Part shown: piece after piece, positions 59,101 through 64,000 of the stretch
How positions within the stretch are numbered: position 1 is the stretch's first letter
How the letters are laid out: the number at the start of each line of letters is the position of its first letter
Assembly (NCBI GenBank): GCA_031841125.1
Contig: CM063114.1
Location: 5,890,001-5,954,000, forward strand
DNA length: 64,000 bases
From: Acanthococcus lagerstroemiae
Lineage: Eukaryota > Arthropoda > Insecta > Hemiptera > Eriococcidae
Direction: 5' to 3'
Position numbers and translations under genes: made by a program
The notes under the pieces: generated by a model
The model's database searches: none
What the model saw: only the letters and a program-made list of their open reading frames with translations
What the model was told of the DNA's origin: nothing

Positions 59101-61149
59101 ATAACAAAATTATGAAAAAATAAAATGACAAAACTCATGACATAACAAAAAAAAGTAAAATGCTCGTCCGACAAAATGACAAAAAATCGTTTTGTCTAAC
59201 AACACTGGTTCAAATTTCAAAATGTCAAAATATGGGCGTGTGTATGTGTATGTCAAGAAGTCATGAAGTAGTGTATGTTCGAACTTCAAAGTGTGTTCTA
59301 TCCAGCAACTGTTATTTATTTAGTATTTACCGGTTTCATTTGATGTAAAACTGTGATGAATACGGCCTTAATGCGGAATGTACATGATGTACATATGAAG
59401 ACATGATCACCCATTCATCCTCCCCTCGCTTACACCAGAACTGGTGATTTTGCAGCGCACTCTAGTGCAGGTTAGAACCCTAATTGATTACTGGTTACAT
59501 CATAGCACACTGTCTTACCATATTCAAAAATGCAGCAAGCTCATAGCCAATAGCTGATAGCTAATAGTCTTTACATGGTGCACTAAGCCAATAGCCAGCT
59601 AATAGCCATTCAAATTTCATACAAAAAGCTATAGCTAATCAATAGCCAATGATTTCAAGGTCACTAGCTATAGCCAATAGCAATAGTTATTTTAATTGGA
59701 TTTCAGTCCCTGGTCTCAGGTATTAACATGTTGATGATCTTTGCTCAGTATGTTTTTCTTATGGGAGTCAATACGTCCGCACGAAAAAATACGGGTACTT
59801 CTGCTAACAGTAACTCACTGGTGTGACGTTACACAAAACTGGTCTATCGCAATTCAGCTTACGCTTAAACGTTGAACGCTTGAGTGGGGGAAAGTATTGG
59901 CTTGATTAAACAGGCAACTTATTATTTTCTTTCGTTGAGTTTGAAAGTTTCCTTCTTTGGCCATGATAGTCTCAACTTTTGCTTTCTGAAGTCAGTGTTT
60001 TCCCTTAGGCAAAATTGACATTTTATAGCTGAAAAAATTGGTAATCTCGGTCCCCCTTTTCTCGACAATGAGGCTTTGGTATGCCCTTGAATATTATGTG
60101 CAATATTGTGATCGACTACGTTTTTTGTATTGCAGGAATGTTTGGTTTTATCGTTCTTGGGTGTCTGCTGGTGCCGTTTTACTGGATTCCAGTGTCTCCC
60201 CCTTTTGCCGAAAATGCCAGTGGCGTTTTAGAAGACTTGCCGGATGCCATCAAGCAAATGGAAAATAACCACTGGATTATAGTATCCGTTTTCGGTATGA
60301 CGAACATAATGAGCCGTTTAACGAGTACGAAGGCGTCATGTTATAATAGATGTTTGTTTTCAACAAAGGTACCATGATCAGCATAGCATTTTTCAATTTC
60401 GCCGGCATCAGTATGACAAAGGAGTTATCCGCGACCACTAGAATGGTTTTAGACTCGGTCCGAACGTTCTTTATTTGGATATTCTCGATTGCGGTGCAGT
60501 GGCAGGCCTTCCATCCTCTGCAGGTGGGTTCTCTAACATATCTTTGGAAGTTTCACTGATATAGGTATACAGTTTGGACGCGGAGATGGAGGTTTTATAC
60601 ATTTAATAGGAAATAGCGTATCCGCCAGTCATGGTCGGTTATGAAACTTGTCCTAAAACGGAAATTAATGTCGGAGTATCCCAAAACAAGCACGAAAACT
60701 TTTGGAGCAATGGAGAAAGAAACTCTCTTGTAACAGAAGAAAATTGGCGATTCCAAAAGTATTCCAGAAAGGAAATAGATTTGTCTGGAATGAATTTCAG
60801 AATCCGTCATAAAAGTCGTATAACGGAAGTGCAACCCTGCCGCCTACATGTTCCTTCTTCCATTGTACTCAATTGATCCTAGAGGTTTGCGAGAACTAGC
60901 ACCTAATTTCGTGCTTCTGTAGTGCACGATTTTTCACCAGTCAGTCGTGTTAGGCTGAGTTTTCATGTATTGCGATTGACTTTACATTTATTTTATACTT
61001 AATTACTATTATAGCTGCTGGGATTCGTCATCCTGTTATTGGGAATGATGGTGTATTACAATCTAATTCCTGAAGTTCGAGGCTTCAGACCTTTGAGAAG
61101 AAATCCTTCCGAAGAACCGATCATCAATCAGCGAGCTGATGAACCATAA
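50158..61149 (+). CDS. SLC35F6: SLC35F6-like transporter (EamA/DMT family), eight coding exons, about 367 aa
   Basis: Exons are 50158-50234, 50314-50462, 51270-51420, 51599-51766, 51854-51964, 60136-60294, 60369-60523 and 61015-61149. A non-coding exon ends at 49640, and CTGCAG at 50145-50150 begins the coding exon. Key stretches are MEFTRYQVLLAVVMVATGSI with NTLSTKWAD, NPLIFFPPAMFDM, SLMYVGLNMTYASSFQMLRG, GDLLIIIAQIITACQMVYEE, AFFNFAGISMTKELSATTRM and VLDSVRTFFIWI. They match human SLC35F6 (C2orf18/ANT2BP; 371 aa), a ten-helix protein of lysosome/mitochondria implicated in membrane potential. All junctions keep frame except inside exon 2, where one extra G in GGG (50339-50341) shifts the frame after WADHLRAKG. 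Removing it restores the whole downstream frame. Intron 5 is 8,171 bp because of nested transposons. Probable 3' UTR with ATTAAA near 61732. Confidence 0.93.
52539..52567. repeat. 9-bp tandem repeat TGTGTTGAG, about three copies
   Basis: Three perfect head-to-tail TGTGTTGAG units in intron 5 of SLC35F6, next to the left edge of the transposon nest. Confidence 0.8.
53309..53749. mobile_element. hAT-like element, 441 bp, CAGGCTGACCACTCA termini (level 3)
   Basis: The ends are CAGGCTGACCACTCA and TTGAGTGGTCAGCCTG. Interior arrays of GTCACTTTTT(T/A)CACCTT and GGTCACTTTT lie near both ends in opposite orientation. A CAGGTT is present directly outside both ends, but a full 8-bp duplication is not. 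It is inserted in the left subterminal region of the 53254 element. Confidence 0.7.
53865..55382. mobile_element. hAT-like element, about 1.5 kb, GTGTCCATTCT termini
   Basis: The left end TAGCGTGTCCATTCT and right end AGAATGGACACCCTG are inverted repeats with two mismatches. They are followed inward by CTGGAAAACCTGGAAAAGT and TGGAAAACCTGGAAAAGCC. The flanks are not conserved. The interior has no recognisable gene. Confidence 0.6.
55523..55663 (+). pseudogene. hAT transposase C-terminal domain, copy 1
   Basis: One frame reads GVPSSAVLERIFSINGHILS, then RGRLTDKHFDD, before a TAA. PSSA-x-x-ERIFS-x-x-G...R-x-x-L-x-x-x-x-F is the hAT dimerisation motif. The preceding block (EILKDHKCAKRLFVRYN, 55476-55526) is in a different frame, so one small indel lies between them. 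The rest of the transposase is not recognisable. Confidence 0.75.
55717..55830 (+). pseudogene. hAT transposase C-terminal domain, diverged copy 2
   Basis: A second, more diverged version reads FKKYNTRVPFPEAVEQIFFI and then NQIRLSHKQY before TAA. It lines up residue for residue with copy 1 (RYNTGVPSSAVLERIFSI...RGRLTDKHF) and lies 190 bp further on. It has lost the serines of the PSSA motif. It records a tandem duplication of the gene end. Confidence 0.65.
56993..57640. mobile_element. hAT-like element, 648 bp, perfect 8-bp TSD (level 3)
   Basis: Flanked by TTTGGTAG (56985-56992 and 57641-57648). The ends are CAGTGTTGGAACGAACG and CGGTTCCAAACACTG. Subterminal arrays of AACCGAA/ACCGAAACC variants are present, and there is no transposase. 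It lies inside the 53254-58110 element. Confidence 0.9.
58352..59207. mobile_element. hAT-like element, CAGTGTTGTTAGACA termini (level 3)
   Basis: Flanked by GTTCAAAT (58344-58351 and 59208-59215). The ends are CAGTGTTGTTAGACATAAC and TTTTGTCTAACAACACTG, the same family as 41013-41407. The subterminal parts are ATGACAAAAT variants and the middle is unique. It contains the element at 58664-58932. Confidence 0.92.
58664..58932. mobile_element. hAT-like MITE, 269 bp (level 4)
   Basis: Flanked by GCTATCAG (58656-58663 and 58933-58940). The ends are CAAGGCCAGATTTAGG and CCTAAATCAGGCCCTG. GGGCCCGCACA / GGGCCCACACA blocks lie near each end, and an A run is in the middle. It is the youngest identifiable layer of the nest. 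Confidence 0.92.
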
Positions 61150-62340
61150 TGGGTCATCTTGTTGCAGTGTCCTGAGTTGTATGTTCGTTCAGTTAATCGG
61201 TTTTACATGCGTACGAATTTTCAGTACATCAAACTCAGTGGCAGAAAGGAAATATCGAGGGCTCAGATATTTCAGGTAACTTCGAAATATTGTACAATCA
61301 GAACAGCATCCTGAAAAAAATACAAAACTTTTTATGATGTTGAAGAACCAAAAATTCTGGTACCTGAATGTCGGCTCTCCAAAGTCAGTTATTGTTAATT
61401 GATTCGATAATTAAGTTATGACTAAATTTGAAACTGGGAATACCTTTGTTGGCAGGGTTTTTATAGCAGATTTTCCCAACGTCTTACTATGGTGGGATTT
61501 TTAATTTATTTGTTATGTCATTTGGAATATTTTTATACATTTTTTTCGTTAGCTACTAACTTTTATAACCTAGTCTGTTATATTACGTACCATGTACCTT
61601 CCTGTATTTATTCTATTTATTCGATTTTATTTTCAGAACTAGTTTTTAAATTATATTCCTTCCTGTATTTATTCTATTTTATTTTCGGATCTAGTTTTTA
61701 AATTATATTTACATATGTGGTAATAGAACCACATTAAATTTGTTTACCGACATGATTTGGAATTCGATTGTCCATCAGGAGATAAGATTGAAATTGTTGT
61801 GCTTTATTTGGCTACAAGAAGGATCACTGGAGCCTACCTATCTATTTTTAAGTATGATTTACGATTTCCGTTGTAATTTCTCTCTCTTCAAGCTGCATAC
61901 AACATGAATTCTTGTTTATACATTACTTTAACAACACTTTTTATAGAAATTACAAAAAGAAGAGATCCAGTGTATTCGATATTATTTGTATTCCACTACA
62001 TCAAATATGCAAATTGAATTTCACGAAATGAATAATTTCCCACGTATTGTGCGAATCTATAAATTTATAGACTGAATGCTTTTTCCATTTTTATTGATAT
62101 TGTTGTATACTTTATACATTTTCTAATTGTGATACATTGGAGCATTATGTTACTATTTTTTTATTTATATTCCTATTTGGTGAATATAAATTACCTGATT
62201 TTAGCATACTTTTTCATTCAACATTTTATTATGGTCATTTTGTTCAAGCTTGTCGAGAAAATGGGTCAGCAGCGCTATAAGCGCCCCGGGATAAGTAAAT
62301 ATTGGAGGGCATCTGCTGATGGAATCCACATTTTCATACT
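61150..62340. other. SLC35F6 3' flank and AT-rich DNA, no other gene seen
   Basis: AT-rich, with TTCCTGTATTTATTCTATTT duplicated at about 61599 and 61658, and ATTAAA near 61732 as a possible poly(A) signal. The open frame at 62129-62638 runs into the tandem array and is not called. Confidence 0.4.
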
Positions 62341-62349
62341 TGCTTTCAG

Positions 62350-64000
62350 AAGTGTCGAGGGCAGGTCCGGATTTAGGAGTACCCATGGAGCTCCCATGTG
62401 TATGGAGAAATTTTCAAAATTCGGAAAAATCAATAATTTCGAATTAAAGACTGTTTTCTGCTCAATTTTTCACGCTGAGTTCGAATTTGGCGGCGACGCT
62501 CCATTGCCGAGATACACTCGAAAATGTCAAACTGGGTCAAATAAATGCGAATTTTCCGAAGAATGTGGTCACGCCTTCAACACAGCGAACATGCAACATC
62601 TCATGCACACGCGAAAAACTTTTGATGGAGATAGCTAGAGCGACACGGTTTGAAATTTTGGATAGAGGAGACAATTTTGAATAAGAGTGTCGCTTCACCA
62701 CAAAAAAGACATGATGTATGCATGGGGATATTTTTAAAATTCGAAAAAATCAAGAATTTCGCATTGAAGACTGTTTTCTGCTCAATGTTTCACGCTGATT
62801 TCGAATTCGGTGTTCAAATTTGACGGCGACGCTCCGTTGCCGAGATACACTCGAGAATGTGGTCAAAAGGGGTCGAATATGTGAGAACTTTCGAAGAAGA
62901 TTGTTACTCCTTCAATACGGTGATCATGCAACACCTAACACACCAATTGACGTTTTCGAAATCTCCAATTTCCTGGGGCGAACTGATGAAATGCGAAAAT
63001 CTTTGGAATGGAGGCAAATACAGCGACACGGTTTGAAATTCTCGAAAGAGGAGATCATTCTGCTTCCCACATTTTCAACCGCTTTTCTCTGGCTCACACC
63101 AATCGAGAAAGTTTCGCGTTTTATTAGTTCGCCCCAGGAAATTAGTAATCTCGAAATTGTCAATTGGTGTCTATTGGGTTGCATAGTCGACGTGTGGAAA
63201 GCATTACCAGAATATTTGAAAATAGACGAAAATGAAAACGGTTATGTTGTTATGCCTTCCACACGTTGTTTATGCATTACCAACTACGCGAATTGACGTT
63301 TTGAAATTCCTGGGGCGAACTAATAAAAGGCGAAAATCTTTGGATTGGGGCAGCTACGGCAAAACGGTTTGAAATTCTCATAACAGGGGATCATTCTGCT
63401 CCCAAAATTTCAAACCGTTTTCATCTAGCTCTCACCAATCCAGAGATGATTTATTAGTTCCCCCCAGAAAATTTGATATTTTGAAAAAGTCAATTGATGC
63501 GTATTGGGTTGCATATTCGATGTGCTGACGGCATCATCAGACTGTTCGAAAATTGGAAGTAATGAGGTGACGCCTTCTACACGTTGACTATGCAATACCA
63601 ACGACACGAATGAACGTTTTGAAATTCCTGGGGCGAACTAATAAAAAACGAAAATCTTTGTATTGGGGGCAGCTACAGCAAAACGGTTTAAAATTTTCGT
63701 GAGAGGGGATCATTCTGCTTCCAAAATTTCAAACCTTTTTCTGCAGGGTCTCACCAATCCAAAGATTTTCGTTTTATTAGTTCGCCCCAGGAAAATAGAG
63801 ATTTTGAGAAAGTCAACTGGTGTGTATTGTATTGCATATTCGACGTGTTGAAGGCGTTATCAAATTATTCAAAAATTCGAGGGCGTATGGACAAACATAA
63901 AAACGGTTATGTGGGCGCCTTCCATGCGTTGATTATGCAATTCCACATACGCGAATTGACGTCTTTGAAATTTCCAATCTCCTGGGGCAAACTAATAAAA
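62350..64000. repeat. complex tandem array, about 320-350 bp units with internal dyad symmetry, running off the window
   Basis: The block CCTGGGGCGAACTAATAAAA (and variants) starts at 62972, 63309, 63627 and 63981, spacings of 337, 318 and 354 bp. Each unit also carries its inverse (TTTTATTAGTTCGCCCCAGG) at about 63119-63138, 63440-63458 and 63771-63790. The block CAAAACGGTTTGAAATT has its inverse AATTTCAAACCGTTTT within the same unit. The earlier part (62400-62960) holds two diverged copies of a related unit (GGCGACGCTCC(A/G)TTGCCGAGAT at 62491 and 62823). Open frames through the array (62820-63296) are by-products. Confidence 0.75.

Larger units (their letters stand above)
58119..59712. mobile_element. 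hAT-like element, CAGGGACTGAAA termini (level 2b)
   Basis: It starts CAGGGACTGAAAGCTAGC and ends ATTTCAGTCCCTG, flanked by GTCTCAGG on both sides (58111-58118 and 59713-59720). The left copy is shared with the element before it. Subterminal arrays of AGCCAATAGCTAATAGC fill about 150 bp at each end. Its own length is about 730 bp after removing the nested 58352-59207 element. Confidence 0.9.
52800..59855. mobile_element. outer palindromic element (level 1) split by two hAT insertions
   Basis: The left half (about 52800-53245) has GGAGCAAAGATCAC and GAAATTTGTTAGAAA, and reaches TTTTTAACAAATTTCTTA before GTCTCAGG. The right half resumes after the third GTCTCAGG at 59721 with TATTAACATG and GATCTTTGCTCAGT, the inverted partner of the left arm, then GGGAGTCAATACGTCC (left: GGAAATATTGACTCC). 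A related uninterrupted copy lies at 35100-35410. The total without insertions is about 580 bp. Termini beyond the arms are not sharp. Confidence 0.75.

Noticed and set aside
62129..63296. Plus-strand frames of 169 and 158 codons
   Set aside because: They cross units of the tandem array. Their translations repeat between units and are interrupted elsewhere in the array.
1..64000. CRISPR array, bacterial operon or phage-like system
   Set aside because: No direct-repeat/spacer pattern. Genes are intron-containing and animal-type, and tandem repeats are satellites or MITEs.

Overview
This window is animal nuclear DNA, most likely from an insect. The evidence is AT-rich sequence, short GT-AG exons in widely spaced genes, a long load of transposon fossils (mainly hAT, plus mariner, RTE-type LINE, tRNA-derived SINEs and MITEs), and coding exons that match conserved animal families. 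A sap-feeding hemipteran is my guess from the overall repeat style; nothing in the sequence proves the order.

Layout. From 1 to about 24 kb the window is almost entirely repeats: a possible LTR end, several hAT elements, a mariner remnant next to a retrotransposon integrase fragment, a tandem duplication with a hAT insertion in only one copy, two long degenerate tracts, and scattered exon candidates of an unrecognised plus-strand gene (first exon near 12.7 kb, terminal exon near 16 kb). From 24 to 27 kb lies a compact minus-strand cluster: a small five-exon gene that I cannot name, a 57-residue protein made of little more than a LAMP-type transmembrane tail, and a possible further terminal exon. 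A plus-strand C2H2 zinc-finger gene sits at 29.0-29.7 kb and is followed by about 9 kb without a convincing gene, apart from a small intronless minus-strand ORF at 32.5 kb and hAT debris at 34-35.7 kb.

From 42.4 to 61.2 kb is the gene-rich part: TMEM234 (minus), NDUFAF3 (minus), a CEBPG-type bZIP (minus), then SLC35F6 (plus, eight coding exons). The bZIP and SLC35F6 genes are divergent and share about 1.2 kb of upstream DNA. Intron 5 of SLC35F6 is 8.2 kb, and about 7 kb of it is a nest of transposons inside transposons, datable by exact 8-bp target duplications. From 62.35 kb to the end is a complex tandem array of roughly 320-350 bp units with internal dyad symmetry.

No operon-like coupling is expected. 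Two features deserve the most attention: the four-level hAT nest with one 8-bp target used twice, and the 24-27 kb cluster, where a 9-bp-TSD MITE has landed in a terminal exon and a LAMP-tail-only protein is encoded beside it.
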